A stretch of DNA of 64,000 nt from an uncultured Caulobacter sp. (GTDB taxonomy: Bacteria; Pseudomonadota; Alphaproteobacteria; Caulobacterales; Caulobacteraceae), in NCBI GenBank assembly GCA_913776195.1, contig CAJYMH010000011.1:40842-104841 (forward strand), in the 5' to 3' direction. The position numbers and the translations under genes are program-made. This document shows, one piece after another, positions 17,140-26,588 of this stretch (positions are counted from its first letter, which is position 1; every line of letters begins with the position of its first letter). The notes beneath the pieces were generated by a model. That model did no database searches and was not told the DNA's origin. It saw nothing but the letters and a program-made list of their open reading frames with translations.

Positions 17140-18000
17140 TTGGCCACCACGACCGCCATCGCCGCACGACGACGGCCGCTGTTCCGGCGCAAGTCAGCCA
17201 TTCCGGGTTTCGGCCTGACCATGGGCGTGACCCTGTCGGTGTTGTCCCTGGTGGTGCTGATCCCGCTGTCGGCGGTAGCCATCAAGGCGGCGGAGCTGTC
17301 GCCAGCCGAGTTCTTCGCGGCGGCGTTCTCCGAACGGGCCATCGCCGCCTATCGCCTGACCTTCGGGGCGGCCTTCGCGGCGGCGGTGATCAACGGGGTG
17401 TTCGGGGTGCTGACCGCCTGGGCGCTGGTCCGCTACGAGTTTCCCGGCAAGTCCATCGTCAACGCCATGGTCGATCTGCCGTTCGCCCTGCCGACCGCTG
17501 TGGCCGGCATCGCGCTGGCGACGCTGTACGCACCCAATGGCTGGGTCGGGCAGTACCTGACGCCGCTGGGAATCAAGGCCGCCTACAACCCGCTGGGCGT
17601 GGTGATCGCCCTGACCTTCATCGGCCTGCCGTTCGTGGTGCGGACCATCGAGCCGGTGCTGCGCGACCTGGCCGCCGACGTGGAAGAGGCGGCCGCCAGC
17701 CTGGGCGCCAGCCGCATCCAGACCGTGGCGCGGGTTGTGCTGCCGGCGCTGGGGCCGGCATGGCTGACCGGCTTCGCCTTGGCGTTCGCCAGGGCGGTTG
17801 GGGAGTATGGCTCGGTGATCTTCATCGCCGGCAACATGCCGTACACGTCCGAGATCGCACCGCTGCTGATCATCATCCAGCTGGAGCAGTATGAGTACGC
17901 GGCGGCGGCGGCCATCGCGGTGGTCATGCTGCTGGCGTCGTTCGCCATGCTTTTCGTCATCAACGCCATCCAGGCCTGGGCGCGGAGGATCGAGGGATGA
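17140..18000 (+). CDS. cysT: Sulfate/thiosulfate ABC transporter permease CysT
   Basis: A 286-residue inner-membrane permease with six predicted helices and the EAA loop [14 protein letters not shown]. It resembles CysT/CysU of sulfate importers. The start is taken as TTG because this frame has no ATG before the first helix apart from an internal one at 17221; the start is therefore uncertain. A small hairpin (GCCGC 17084-17088, GCGGC 17094-17098) lies upstream. The stop overlaps the start of cysW (ATGA). No sulfate-binding protein gene is nearby. Confidence 0.9.
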   Translation: MATTTAIAARRRPLFRRKSAIPGFGLTMGVTLSVLSLVVLIPLSAVAIKAAELSPAEFFAAAFSERAIAAYRLTFGAAFAAAVINGVFGVLTAWALVRYEFPGKSIVNAMVDLPFALPTAVAGIALATLYAPNGWVGQYLTPLGIKAAYNPLGVVIALTFIGLPFVVRTIEPVLRDLAADVEEAAASLGASRIQTVARVVLPALGPAWLTGFALAFARAVGEYGSVIFIAGNMPYTSEIAPLLIIIQLEQYEYAAAAAIAVVMLLASFAMLFVINAIQAWARRIEG

Positions 18001-18839
18001 GGCGCGCGCGTCACCCCACCGAAGATCCGTTGTGGGCCAAGGTGCTGATCACCACCCTGGTGCTTGGGTTCCTGGCGCTGGTTCTGCTGCTGCCGCTGGC
18101 GGCGGTGTTCGCCGAGGCGTTCCGGCGTGGAGCCGACGCGGTGGTCGGTGCGGTCTCGAACCCCGACGCCATCGCCGCGATAAAGCTGACCCTGCTGACG
18201 GCGGCCATCGCGGTGCCGTTCAACGCGGTGTTCGGGCTGTGCGCCTCCTGGGCCGTCGCCAAGCACGAGTTTCCGGGCAAGAGCTTCCTGATCACCCTGA
18301 TCGACCTGCCTTTCAGCGTGTCGCCGGTGGTGGCGGGCCTGATCTATGTGCTGGTGTTCGGGATGCAGGGCTGGTTCGGCGAAGCGCTGATCGACCACGA
18401 CATCAAGATCATCTTCGCCGTCCCGGGGATCATCCTGGCCACCGTGTTCGTCACCTTCCCCTTCGTGGCGCGGGAGCTGATCCCGCTGATGCAGGAGCAG
18501 GGGACGGCGGAGGAGGAGGCGGCCATATCTATGGGCGCGTCGGGCCTCTACACCTTCTGGCGGGTGACGGCGCCGAACGTGCGCTGGGGCCTGCTGTACG
18601 GCGTGCTGCTCTGCAACGCCCGCGCCATGGGCGAGTTCGGGGCGGTGTCGGTGGTCAGCGGGCATATCCGCGGCCTGACCAACACCATGCCTCTGCATGT
18701 CGAAATCCTGTACAACGAGTACGACTTCGTCGGCGCCTTCAGCGTCGCGGCCCTGCTGTGCCTGCTGGCCGTGGCGACCCTGGTGCTGAAGGGACTGCTC
18801 GAGATCGCCCAGCCCGCCGTGCGCGGACGCGGCCACTGA
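17997..18839 (+). CDS. cysW: Sulfate ABC transporter permease CysW
   Basis: A 280-residue second permease with six membrane segments. The EAA motif is [16 protein letters not shown]. It is similar in layout to CysT but of the CysW type, with [21 protein letters not shown] near the C-terminus. It forms the membrane channel with CysT. The start overlaps cysT and cysA follows after 14 bp. Confidence 0.92.
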   Translation: MRRARHPTEDPLWAKVLITTLVLGFLALVLLLPLAAVFAEAFRRGADAVVGAVSNPDAIAAIKLTLLTAAIAVPFNAVFGLCASWAVAKHEFPGKSFLITLIDLPFSVSPVVAGLIYVLVFGMQGWFGEALIDHDIKIIFAVPGIILATVFVTFPFVARELIPLMQEQGTAEEEAAISMGASGLYTFWRVTAPNVRWGLLYGVLLCNARAMGEFGAVSVVSGHIRGLTNTMPLHVEILYNEYDFVGAFSVAALLCLLAVATLVLKGLLEIAQPAVRGRGH

Positions 18840-18853
18840 CCTCAAGGGTGTCC

Positions 18854-19897
18854 ATGACCATCTCGATCCGCTCCGTCGACAAGCGTTTCGGCCGATACCC
18901 GGCGCTGAACGACGTCAGCCTTGAGATCGCCGACGGCGAACTGCTGGCCCTGCTGGGGCCGTCGGGCTCAGGCAAGACGACCCTGCTGCGGACCATCGCC
19001 GGGCTGGAGTTTCCGGACGCCGGTCAGGTGCTGTTCGGCGGCGTGGACGTGACCTACGCCAGCGCGGCCAAGCGGCGGGTGGGGTTCGTCTTCCAGCAGT
19101 ACGCCCTGTTCAAGCACATGACCGTGGCCAAGAACGTCGCCTTCGGCTTGGACGTGCGCAAGGGGCGCGAGAAACCGTCCAAGGCGGACATCGCCAAGCG
19201 GGTGGACGAGCTGCTGAAGCTGGTCGAGCTGGACGGTCTGGGCGGGCGGTATCCGTCGCAGCTGTCGGGCGGGCAGCGGCAGCGCGTGGCCTTGTCGCGG
19301 GCGCTGGCCGTGTCGCCCAGCGTGCTGTTGCTGGACGAGCCGTTCGGGGCGCTGGACGCCACGGTGCGCAAGTCGCTGCGCAAGGAGCTGCGGCGCATTC
19401 ACGACGCCACGGGCGTCACCACCATCTTCGTCACCCACGACCAGGAAGAGGCCATGGGTCTCGCCGACCGGGTGGCGATTCTGAACGCGGGGGCCATCGA
19501 GCAGGTGGGCACGCCGGACGAGGTGCATGACAGCCCGGCCACGGCCTTCGTCTGCGGCTTCGTGGGCGACGCCAACCGGATCGAGGGGGCCGTGCAGGGC
19601 GGCGTGTTCGAGGGCGGCGGCGTGACCCTCCCGGCCAAGGGCGCCGCCGACGGCAAGGCCTGCGGCTTCGTGCGGCCCTATGACCTGATCCTGGATGGCC
19701 CGGCCCCAGCAAGCGAGGGCGGCTTTGACGCGGTGCTGCAGCGGGCGACGGTGCAGGGGGCGGTGGCCCAGCTGGAGCTGCGCACCGCCGCGGGCGCCGT
19801 CATCGAGGCCGTCGTGGCGCGAGGCGAGGCGGCGGATCTTTCGGTGGGGCGGGCTGTGAAACTCAGCGCCGCGAAAGCGCACGTCTTCCCGCTCTAG
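18854..19897 (+). CDS. cysA: Sulfate ABC transporter ATPase CysA
   Basis: A 347-residue cytoplasmic ATPase that drives the CysTW permease. It shows Walker [10 protein letters not shown], the Q-loop QQYALF, signature LSGGQRQRV, Walker [13 protein letters not shown] and the switch His in [11 protein letters not shown] regulatory C-terminal domain starts near residue 235. GGGTGTCC precedes the ATG. Its end overlaps tail-to-tail with the hybrid kinase gene on the - strand. Confidence 0.95.
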   Translation: MTISIRSVDKRFGRYPALNDVSLEIADGELLALLGPSGSGKTTLLRTIAGLEFPDAGQVLFGGVDVTYASAAKRRVGFVFQQYALFKHMTVAKNVAFGLDVRKGREKPSKADIAKRVDELLKLVELDGLGGRYPSQLSGGQRQRVALSRALAVSPSVLLLDEPFGALDATVRKSLRKELRRIHDATGVTTIFVTHDQEEAMGLADRVAILNAGAIEQVGTPDEVHDSPATAFVCGFVGDANRIEGAVQGGVFEGGGVTLPAKGAADGKACGFVRPYDLILDGPAPASEGGFDAVLQRATVQGAVAQLELRTAAGAVIEAVVARGEAADLSVGRAVKLSAAKAHVFPL

Positions 19898-21687
19898 CCG
19901 GCGGCGCGCTTGGCTTCCGTCTCGGCCGCCCGGGGGGGCTGAGTGACCTCGGCCACGGCGCGGGCGATGCCGGCCACGGTGACGGGTTTGCGGACAGCAG
20001 CGTCGGCGCCGGCGTCCATGCAGGCCTGGGTTTCGTCGTCGTCGCCGCCGGTGACGGCGATGATCGGCGTCCTGCCGCGCAGGCCGGGCAGGCGACGCAC
20101 GGCGGCGGCGGTCTGCGGCCCGTCCAGATAAGGCATGCGCCCGTCCAGCATCATCAAGTCGAAATCGCAGATCTCGGCCAGCTCCAGAGCCCGACGTCCG
20201 TTCTGGGCGTGGACCACCTGATGGCCCAGCTGTTCCAGGATCGCGCGCATCATGGCCGCGTTCAGGCCATCATCCTCGGCCACCAGCACTCGCAGGCCGC
20301 GCACCGGGGCGGGGATGTCCTCATTCTGCTGGGTTTCGCCTTCGAGCACGGCGCTGGGGTCGTAGGGCAGCTCCACCGTGAAGCAGGAGCCCACGCCCAG
20401 GGCGCTCTGGGCTGACAGGCGCCCGCCCATGAGCTGCGCGAGCTGGCGTGACAAGGATAGGCCAAGGCCCGCGCCAGGGACGCCGGCGCCGGTGCGCTCC
20501 ACGCGGCGGAAGGCTTCGAAGGCGTAGACCAGCTCGTCCGGCGACAGGCCGGGGCCGGTGTCGGCTATGGCGAAGGTCACGCAATCGGGGCGGGGGCGGT
20601 CCAGCCTCACCTCAATCCGGCCGCGCGAGGTGTACTTGATGGCGTTGCTGATCAGATTGGCGAGGATCTGGCGGGTGCGCAGGGGGTCGGCGGTGACCGC
20701 GCCCGAACCGCGGATCTCAAGCTCCGGCGCGATGTGCAGGTTCAGTTCCAGACCCTTGGCCGAGGCGTGAGCGCGCTCCAGCAGCACCAGATCCTGCACC
20801 AGGCGGGTCGGATCGAAGCGGCCCATCTCGACCGCCAGCAAGCCTTGCCCGGCGGTCTCGGAGTCGAGGGTGACGTTAAGCACGCCGACCAGATCACGGG
20901 CGGCGTCCAGGGCGGCGGAGAACTGTTCGCGGGTCGGGTGGGCGCGGCCTTCGCCGCCCACGGCGCCGGCCAGGACGTGGGTGACGCCGGTCAGGCCGTT
21001 GCGGATTTCGTGCGAGAGGGCGGCGACGATGTCGGACTTCGTCTGGGCCGCGGCCCTTGCGTCGGCCAACGCCGCCGCCCGCTCATCCAGCAGACGTTCG
21101 CGCTCGGCGGCGTGCAGGAACTGGCGGCGCAGCATGTGGTTGGTCAGGGTCGCCATGGCGATGGCGAGCACGGCGACCCCTCCGCCGAGGGCGGCGACGG
21201 ACGCGCCGTTGGAGGCGAGCAACAGGCTGAGCGGCCCCATCAGCAGAATCGCCGACGCGGCGGCCAGGCAGGTGAGGCTGGGGGCGGCGAAGAACAGGGC
21301 GCAGACGCCGGAGCTCATGGCGATGAGGACCAGGGCCTCGCGCACATGCCCGGCTTCATGGGCGAAGAGGACCATCTGCAAGGCGCTGGCGGCCCAGAGG
21401 GCGGTGGCGGCGAGGTTGCGCCAGGCGCGGCCTTGAACGGGAATGCGCTCCCGCTGCAGGTCTTTCATCAGGGCGTAGAAGCCGCCGCAGCCGGCGGTGT
21501 AGAGCGCCAGGGCGAGCGCCATTGGGCCCGCGTTCTCGGCGAAGCTGGCGGTGAGCGCCAGTAAGGGGACGAAAACAGCGAACGCGGTGACGGCGTGGCG
21601 TTGGACGTCGCGACGCATGTCGAGCGAAAGCAGGCGCACGACGGTCGCGCCCGGCCCTGCCTCTGCTGTCTCGACGGTCGTCGACAA
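19894..21687 (-). CDS. Membrane-bound hybrid histidine kinase
   Basis: A 597-residue protein. Residues about 30-190 contain six or so hydrophobic segments, probably a membrane sensor. The HisKA domain has the phospho-His motif SHEIRN. The ATPase domain shows [17 protein letters not shown] and [11 protein letters not shown]-terminal receiver domain ([14 protein letters not shown]) has its phospho-acceptor Asp in LMMLDGRMP and the conserved Lys in VRKPV. It starts with TTG (AGGGGAC upstream). No partner regulator is adjacent, so the signal and output are unknown. Confidence 0.9.
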   Translation of the reverse strand: MSTTVETAEAGPGATVVRLLSLDMRRDVQRHAVTAFAVFVPLLALTASFAENAGPMALALALYTAGCGGFYALMKDLQRERIPVQGRAWRNLAATALWAASALQMVLFAHEAGHVREALVLIAMSSGVCALFFAAPSLTCLAAASAILLMGPLSLLLASNGASVAALGGGVAVLAIAMATLTNHMLRRQFLHAAERERLLDERAAALADARAAAQTKSDIVAALSHEIRNGLTGVTHVLAGAVGGEGRAHPTREQFSAALDAARDLVGVLNVTLDSETAGQGLLAVEMGRFDPTRLVQDLVLLERAHASAKGLELNLHIAPELEIRGSGAVTADPLRTRQILANLISNAIKYTSRGRIEVRLDRPRPDCVTFAIADTGPGLSPDELVYAFEAFRRVERTGAGVPGAGLGLSLSRQLAQLMGGRLSAQSALGVGSCFTVELPYDPSAVLEGETQQNEDIPAPVRGLRVLVAEDDGLNAAMMRAILEQLGHQVVHAQNGRRALELAEICDFDLMMLDGRMPYLDGPQTAAAVRRLPGLRGRTPIIAVTGGDDDETQACMDAGADAAVRKPVTVAGIARAVAEVTQPPRAAETEAKRAAG

Positions 21688-21848
21688 GCGGTTGTCCCCT
21701 TTGGAAAGCGCGGGAGACTAGTCCGACGGGGTTCGAGAGATGTTACAGGACATCCTTAATCCCCAAGAGAAGATGGTGACCAAGCGTTAAGCATGCTCAG
21801 CCATCATTTCGAATCGAGAAACGCCGCAATTTGGGGACGATCGGGGGC

Positions 21849-22994
21849 ATGTCGATGACGCGGGGCGCGCTGACCGACACGGATATCCGTATGCTGGTGA
21901 AGGGCGCGACGCCCGACGAGCGGGCGGTCGCGGCCCAGAAGATTTGCCGCAGCATCGAGAACGCCGAGCTGACCGACGAGGACCGCCTGCGCGCTCAGGA
22001 CATCCTGCGGGTGATGGCAGGCGACGCCGCCGACCTGGTCCGCCGCGCCCTGGCGGTGACCCTGCGCACCTCGTCGCTGGTGCCGCGCGATGTGGCCAAC
22101 AAGCTGGCGCGGGACATCGACTCCATCGCCATCCCGATCCTTATGGACTCCCCGTCGTTCAGCGACGAGGATCTGGCCGAGATCGTCCGCTTGGGCGATA
22201 CGGTGCGGCAGTCGGCGGTGGCCCGCCGCCCGAGCCTGACGCCGAAGGTCACCGACGCCATCGCCGTGCACGGGGACGCGGAGGTGGTGCGCACCGCCAT
22301 CGCCAACGACAACGCCCAGTTCTCCGAAGGCGGGCTGAAGACCGTGCTGAAGCGGTTCGAGGCGGCCGAGGCCGTTCTGACCGCCGTGGCCTATCGCCGT
22401 GTGCTGCCGCTGTCGGTGACCGAGCGCCTGGTGCAGTTGGTCGGCGAGAAGGTCCGCGCCCACATCGTCGCCAATCATCCCCTGCCGGCGGATGTGGCCA
22501 ATGATGTGGTCGAGCACGCCCTGGAGCGGGCGACGGTGGATCTGGTCGATCAGGCCGGGCAGGCCGCCGACCTCAAGGACTTCGTGAAGCACCTGAACCG
22601 CAGCGGGCGTCTGACGCCATCGCTGTTGCTGCGGGGGCTGGCCCACGGCCATATGAGTTTCTTCGAGTGGGGGATGGCCGAGCTGTCGAGCATTCCGCAC
22701 CACCGTACGTGGCTGATGATCCACGATGCGGGGCCGCTGGGCTTGCGGGCGATCTATGAACGCGCCGGTCTGCCGGTTCGCCAGTTCGGCGCTTTCCGGG
22801 CCGGGGTGGACGCCTACCATTCCCTGGAGGTCGATGGCGTGCCAAACGATCACGAGCACTTCCAGCGCCGGATGCTGGAGCGTTTCCTGACCCAACCGCA
22901 GACTCCGAGCCGGGAGGACGCCGATTATCTGCTGGGCAAGCTCGACCGGCTGCGCAGCAAGGACAAGGCGAAGGCCCTGGCCGGAGCGGCGTAA
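21849..22994 (+). CDS. DUF2336-family protein (first of two)
   Basis: A 381-residue soluble, mostly helical protein with HEAT-like features, recognised as DUF2336. Conserved-looking parts are SIAIPILMDSPSFSDEDLAE, VARRPSLTPKVTDAI and a C-terminal RLTPSLLLRGLAHGHMSFFE. The DUF is common in Caulobacterales and Rhodospirillales and has no established biochemical role. The frame is open from 21831, but ATG 21849 with GGGG before it is the better start. A paralogue lies at 27406-28512. Confidence 0.8.
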   Translation: MSMTRGALTDTDIRMLVKGATPDERAVAAQKICRSIENAELTDEDRLRAQDILRVMAGDAADLVRRALAVTLRTSSLVPRDVANKLARDIDSIAIPILMDSPSFSDEDLAEIVRLGDTVRQSAVARRPSLTPKVTDAIAVHGDAEVVRTAIANDNAQFSEGGLKTVLKRFEAAEAVLTAVAYRRVLPLSVTERLVQLVGEKVRAHIVANHPLPADVANDVVEHALERATVDLVDQAGQAADLKDFVKHLNRSGRLTPSLLLRGLAHGHMSFFEWGMAELSSIPHHRTWLMIHDAGPLGLRAIYERAGLPVRQFGAFRAGVDAYHSLEVDGVPNDHEHFQRRMLERFLTQPQTPSREDADYLLGKLDRLRSKDKAKALAGAA

Positions 22995-23020
22995 AAGAAC
23001 GGAGCGCCGAAGCGCTCCGT
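22993..23020 (-). terminator. UUCG-hairpin terminator after the acidic 140-residue gene
   Basis: On the - strand GGAGCGC-TTCG-GCGCTCC (23001-23018) is followed by GTTCTTTTAC. It is a stable tetraloop stem with a T-rich tail, placed 38 bases after the stop of the - strand gene at 23056. It also overlaps the end of the + strand DUF2336 gene. Confidence 0.75.
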
Positions 23021-23055
23021 CCCCACCTGCGGATCCGCGGACGGACCCGCCCGTA

Positions 23056-23478
23056 TCAGAACGCGAAGGTGTGGAAGTCCATCGGGCCGAAGTTGATCCC
23101 GGCCAGATCGATGGTGGCCAGGTCCAGTTCGATGAACGAACCGGCGTCGGCGGTCGGGACCTGCCAGACGTCGCTGCTGGTCGCCTGCAGCGTCACGCTC
23201 GAGTCCTTGGCGAGGATGGGGTCGCCTGACTTGAAGAGCTGGATATTGCCGAAATCCAAGCCGGCCAGCTTGGACAGGTCGATCGGGGCCAGCTTGAAGG
23301 TGACGCCGTCGATGGTGACGCCTTCGGCGGGGAAGTTATCGACCATCCACGAGATCGCGCCCAGATCGGCGCCCAACATGGTCGGTTCGCCAAGGTTGAT
23401 GCTGGTCATCGGTCCGAACTTGGACAGGTCGAAGGCCGAAGAGCCTTTCGCGCCATCGATGATGATGAAGTTACTCAT
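23056..23478 (-). CDS. Acidic 140-residue protein of unknown function
   Basis: Not recognised. It has no signal peptide, no Cys and no membrane helix, is acidic, and carries repeated D-L-S/A-K/T turns (AFDLSKFG, PIDLSKLAG, ELDLATIDLAG) that suggest a beta-rich fold. It ends MDFHTFAF; an acidic then hydrophobic tail like this is seen in some type I secreted proteins, but that is only a resemblance. The frame is open to 23541; the ATG at 23478 with AGGA six bases upstream fits better. It is divergent from an XRE regulator and near an RTX protein, so a shared function is possible. Confidence 0.7.
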   Translation of the reverse strand: MSNFIIIDGAKGSSAFDLSKFGPMTSINLGEPTMLGADLGAISWMVDNFPAEGVTIDGVTFKLAPIDLSKLAGLDFGNIQLFKSGDPILAKDSSVTLQATSSDVWQVPTADAGSFIELDLATIDLAGINFGPMDFHTFAF

Positions 23479-23556
23479 TTTTTTGATCCTCACTTCGGAT
23501 TCAAAAGGAAAGGCGGTCCGCCCCGGGTTGCATGCGCGCAAGTACAGTAATATTGA

Positions 23557-23590
23557 AACTTGAAGTTCATGTCAAACTTCGCGTAACTTT
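23557..23590. promoter_or_regulatory. Symmetric and repeated AACTT elements in the divergent promoter
   Basis: The 160-bp region between the acidic-protein gene and the XRE gene is AT-rich. It contains the palindrome AACTTGAAGTT (23557-23567) and two more AACTT copies just after (near 23575 and 23585). They may be operator sites for the adjacent XRE regulator. Inference from position only. Confidence 0.35.
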
Positions 23591-23640
23591 GATATCGGAA
23601 CCGGCGCGGTTAAGCTCGCGGTGTGATAGGAGCGGAATCG

Positions 23641-24003
23641 ATGGCGACGAAGAAAGCCAGCGGCGACGAGGCGGAAGCGGCCTCGCCCAAGAAGGGGGAT
23701 GCGGCGCGTGTAGCTCGAAAGACGGCTGGCCGTTGGCTGAGCGCCCAGCGTGAGGCCGCGGGCCTGACCCAGGCCGAGGTCGCCGAGCAGGTGGGGCTTC
23801 GCTACTACACCTTTGTCTCTCAGGTCGAAGGCGGCTACGGGCGCGTGCCGTCCGAGCATTTCGAGTCCTGGGCGAAGGCGCTGGGTCACGATCCCTACGC
23901 CTTCACCAAGGTCCTGCTGTCGCACTACGACCCTGACGTCTTCCGCCTCTTGTTCCCCGACGAGGCGCCCGCGCGGCGAACTATGGCGGCTAAGGCGAAG
24001 TAG
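23641..24003 (+). CDS. XRE-family helix-turn-helix regulator
   Basis: A 120-residue protein. A basic, charged N-terminal tail (about 30 residues) precedes a Cro/C1-type helix-turn-helix: LSAQREAAGLTQAEVAEQVG and then RYYTFVSQVEGGYGRVPSE. The C-terminal end (YDPDVFRLLFPDEAP) has no known domain. ATG 23641 has GGAGCGG upstream. It is divergent from the acidic 140-residue gene and 14 bp before the RTX gene, so it likely regulates one or both. Confidence 0.82.
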   Translation: MATKKASGDEAEAASPKKGDAARVARKTAGRWLSAQREAAGLTQAEVAEQVGLRYYTFVSQVEGGYGRVPSEHFESWAKALGHDPYAFTKVLLSHYDPDVFRLLFPDEAPARRTMAAKAK

Positions 24004-24017
24004 AGGGCGAAAGCGGG

Positions 24018-25256
24018 ATGGGGGATGTCATTCAGTTCGTACGCGCCGCCGAGCGCGTGGGCGATTGGAGCGATCGCGAGAAGGCGGAACTGCTGCGCCT
24101 GAGGGCGGAGCTGGCGCATGGCGGTCTACCGTTCGAGACGGCGTCGGGCGTCAGCGATGACGGCGCGCCCTGGTTCATCATCTTCCAACCGGACAGCGAC
24201 GAGGTGCTTGTCCACGTGGCGCGCATCAAGGGCGCGTTCGTGGCCCATCGGGTCGATCGCGACCTGGTCGGTGAGGGGGCGGATTTGAGGGCCCTGATCG
24301 AGCGAATGCTCAGCGGGCCGACCGAACGCGCCGCCGTCAATCGACGAGACATGCCGTTGCCGCTGATCGTGCTGGCGGTGCTTGCGGCCGACTTCGTCCT
24401 CGCCGTGCGCGACGCCGAGGCGGCTGCGGTTGAAGACGGTCCGAGGTTCGCGAACACCGCCGAAGAGCCGGCCCCGCGCGAGGTCGTGGCGACGCCGGAG
24501 GCGGGGCGGGGCGGCGACCGTGTGGAGGCGCAGGTGCGCGCCATGATCGTTCAGCCTGCCTTCCAGCCCTTGGCGGAAACGCCCCGCGACGCGGCGCCTG
24601 ACCAGCAGGACCCCGTGGTCGCCGAGCCGCAGCCTTCATCGCGAGCGGTGAGAGCCGAACTTCCCGCTCCCGTCGTCGGAGAGCCTCAAGCATCGCGTAC
24701 GGCGGAGGCGGTCAAGGCGGAGGGCGTTATCCTGATCGGCGGCCCCGAAGCGGATCATCTGGTCGGCGGGGCGGGGAACGACATCCTGCTGGGCGGTGAC
24801 GGGGATGACATTCTCGAGGGTGGCGACGGCGACGACTATCTGGACGGCGGCGCAGGCGTGAACCACCTGATCGGCGGCGCCGGGAACGACACCTTGGTCG
24901 TTTCGGTGAACGACACGGCCGAAGGCGGCGAAGGGGCGGACACGTTCATCCTGACCAATGAGCTGCTGGGGCGCCTGACCGAGCTGACCTCGCAGGGGGA
25001 GCCCGTCTCCATCAAGAAATGGATTTTCGACTTCGATGTCACCGAAGGCGACGTGCTGATGCTGGCGGATGGAACGGTTGTGGTTTCGGCCGCCACCCAG
25101 CTTCAAGGCGTCGTCGTTCCGGTCCGATCGAACGACGAGGCGACCCTGTCGCAGGGCGATGGTGTGGTGGTCTCCCTCGGCGACAGTCTGGGTTTCAGCC
25201 TGATCGGCGGTGAGGTGAAGGTCAGCTTGGTCGGCTTAGTGGAAATCGACAGCTGA
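24018..25256 (+). CDS. RTX-repeat (hemolysin-type calcium-binding) protein with unusual N-terminus
   Basis: A 412-residue protein. Residues 1 to about 100 form an unrecognised domain (contains WFIIFQPDSDEVLVHVARI). Then comes one hydrophobic segment LPLIVLAVLAADFVLAV (about 115-131), a Pro/Glu/Ala-rich linker to about 235, and five or so nonapeptide RTX repeats such as GGAGNDILLGGDGDDILEGG, which bind calcium in the family. The last about 110 residues are beta-rich. There is no N-terminal signal peptide, so export would need type I secretion, but the central membrane helix is odd for that. No type I secretion genes are in the window. Confidence 0.8.
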   Translation: MGDVIQFVRAAERVGDWSDREKAELLRLRAELAHGGLPFETASGVSDDGAPWFIIFQPDSDEVLVHVARIKGAFVAHRVDRDLVGEGADLRALIERMLSGPTERAAVNRRDMPLPLIVLAVLAADFVLAVRDAEAAAVEDGPRFANTAEEPAPREVVATPEAGRGGDRVEAQVRAMIVQPAFQPLAETPRDAAPDQQDPVVAEPQPSSRAVRAELPAPVVGEPQASRTAEAVKAEGVILIGGPEADHLVGGAGNDILLGGDGDDILEGGDGDDYLDGGAGVNHLIGGAGNDTLVVSVNDTAEGGEGADTFILTNELLGRLTELTSQGEPVSIKKWIFDFDVTEGDVLMLADGTVVVSAATQLQGVVVPVRSNDEATLSQGDGVVVSLGDSLGFSLIGGEVKVSLVGLVEIDS

Positions 25257-25608
25257 CCCCAAAGGCGGGGGGGGCGCGCGCCCTTCGCGGCTTCTGGCGT
25301 TTGATCGCGTCGCTGTCCGGCGGCCAAGATCGCAGCCTGCTGACGGTTGCTCCCGCGTGCGGCGGACCGCCCGTCTACAACCTTAAGTAAAAGCTTCACT
25401 ACGGGGCGATGTATTTTTCTTCGCCGGCTGTGGGTTTTTGACTTAAATGCCGCTTAAAATGTGAGATATTGCGGTTACATATGTGATTGCATGTGGATTT
25501 GAGCGGCGTTTAGGGGCGGCCCGTGAGTCATTTGTGGCTTTATCGTGCGATAGACGTGCAGCCTGGGCTTTTCGAGCCCCTACGCCTCGCCTGCCGCAGG
25601 CGATAGCC
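25257..25608. other. Intergenic region before the sigma-like gene
   Basis: About 350 bp without a supported gene. The second half (25380-25520) is clearly more AT-rich than the surroundings, with TTAAATGCCGCTTAAAATG and TTACATATGTGATTG. This suggests a promoter or foreign origin. No clear terminator after the RTX gene and no RNA gene were recognised. Confidence 0.4.
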
Positions 25609-25947
25609 ATGGAGATCAGCGAAGAGGCGATGAAGACGCTCATGCTGCGCAGCCTGGATGGAGACGCGCGCGCCTATCGGGAATTGCTGGGTATGGTGTC
25701 GGCGCAACTGCGAGCCTATTTCGCCCGCCGGCTGGAGGAGGACGGCGAGCGTGTTGAGGCCCTCGTGGTGGAGACCCTGTCTGCGGCTCATAGCCGTAGG
25801 GTCACTTATCGTCGGCGCGACCCTTTCATGCCCTGGATCTACGCCTTGGCGCGCTACAAGCTGATCCAGCACGGGCGGACGGCGCCCAGGCCGCAGACTG
25901 AGGACTATGCGGATTTCATGGGAGCAGCAGCCCCACGGGCTATGTGA
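25609..25947 (+). CDS. ECF sigma-factor-like protein with region 2 only
   Basis: A 112-residue protein. From residue 10 on it follows the ECF sigma-70 region 2 pattern of the alphaproteobacterial SigF-like group: SLDGDARAYRELL, RAYFARRL, and then PFMPWIYALARYKLIQHGR. The usual DLVQET core motif is changed to ALVVET. The frame stops about 25 residues after region 2, and no region 4 is found in the other frames before the terminator at 25962. So it is either a truncated gene or a domain-reduced protein. The ATG at 25609 was chosen by homology; CAGG is the only weak ribosome site. Confidence 0.65.
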   Translation: MEISEEAMKTLMLRSLDGDARAYRELLGMVSAQLRAYFARRLEEDGERVEALVVETLSAAHSRRVTYRRRDPFMPWIYALARYKLIQHGRTAPRPQTEDYADFMGAAAPRAM

Positions 25948-25961
25948 CCCGCAACGGAAAA

Positions 25962-25981
25962 GGGGACGCCGAGGCGTCCCC
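25962..25981. terminator. Bidirectional terminator
   Basis: GGGGACGC-CGAG-GCGTCCCC forms a perfect 8-bp stem. On the - strand it is followed by TTTTCC, ending the HPt gene at 26008. On the + strand the tail is CTAAAATC, a weaker end for the sigma-like gene. Confidence 0.75.
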
Positions 25982-26007
25982 CTAAAATCTCTGCATGGAT
26001 TGTCAGG

Positions 26008-26487
26008 TCAGGCGAGGGCCTGGGTGACCTGGGTCTCCAGTTCGGTGGCCAGAGCCTTGCCCAGCGGGTGGCTATCGACCTTGATGCCGTCGCGGACGGC
26101 GGCCTTGATGGCTTGAATGTGGGCGTCGATCAGGCGCAGCGGGGCCTTCATGCGCTTTTCCGGCTCATCGATAAGGCGGCACAGGGAGCCGGCCAGACGC
26201 GTGATCAGCGGATAGTCATAGGTCGAGCCCAGGCCCTTCAGGTCATGGGCGCGCAGATAGAGGCCATCGATGGTCTCCGTCGACAGGCCGTCGGATTCAA
26301 TCTTCTTGCGGGCGGCCTCGAGCTTGTCGATTTCGTCCTGGAGCCATTGTCCGAAATTGCTCGACAGGGCCTGCAGGGCGGCTTCGGCCTTGGCGATGGC
26401 CGACTTGTCGATGCTTCCGCCGCCCACCTTGGCGCGCAGAAGGTTCGGCACCTGGATGATCTCGGCTTTGGTCTGAGTCTGGCCCAC
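26008..26487 (-). CDS. HPt-domain phosphotransfer protein
   Basis: A 159-residue, mostly helical cytoplasmic protein. The phospho-His motif is RAHDLKGLGSTYDYPL in the middle, followed by LAGSLCRLID, typical of HPt domains. A helical N-terminal part of about 60 residues contains a coiled-coil-like LEAARKKIE. It would pass phosphate between a hybrid kinase and a receiver; the partners are unknown, although a hybrid kinase lies 4 kb away. It starts with GTG preceded by GGAGG. Confidence 0.82.
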   Translation of the reverse strand: MGQTQTKAEIIQVPNLLRAKVGGGSIDKSAIAKAEAALQALSSNFGQWLQDEIDKLEAARKKIESDGLSTETIDGLYLRAHDLKGLGSTYDYPLITRLAGSLCRLIDEPEKRMKAPLRLIDAHIQAIKAAVRDGIKVDSHPLGKALATELETQVTQALA

Positions 26488-26588
26488 GAGGGAGCCTCCG
26501 CTGCTTTACGTTCCCCCCAAGCTAGGGCGTGGACGTTAACAACGCGTATTGGGCTTAACGACGCAGAGGAGCCGCTCGATCGGCTTGT

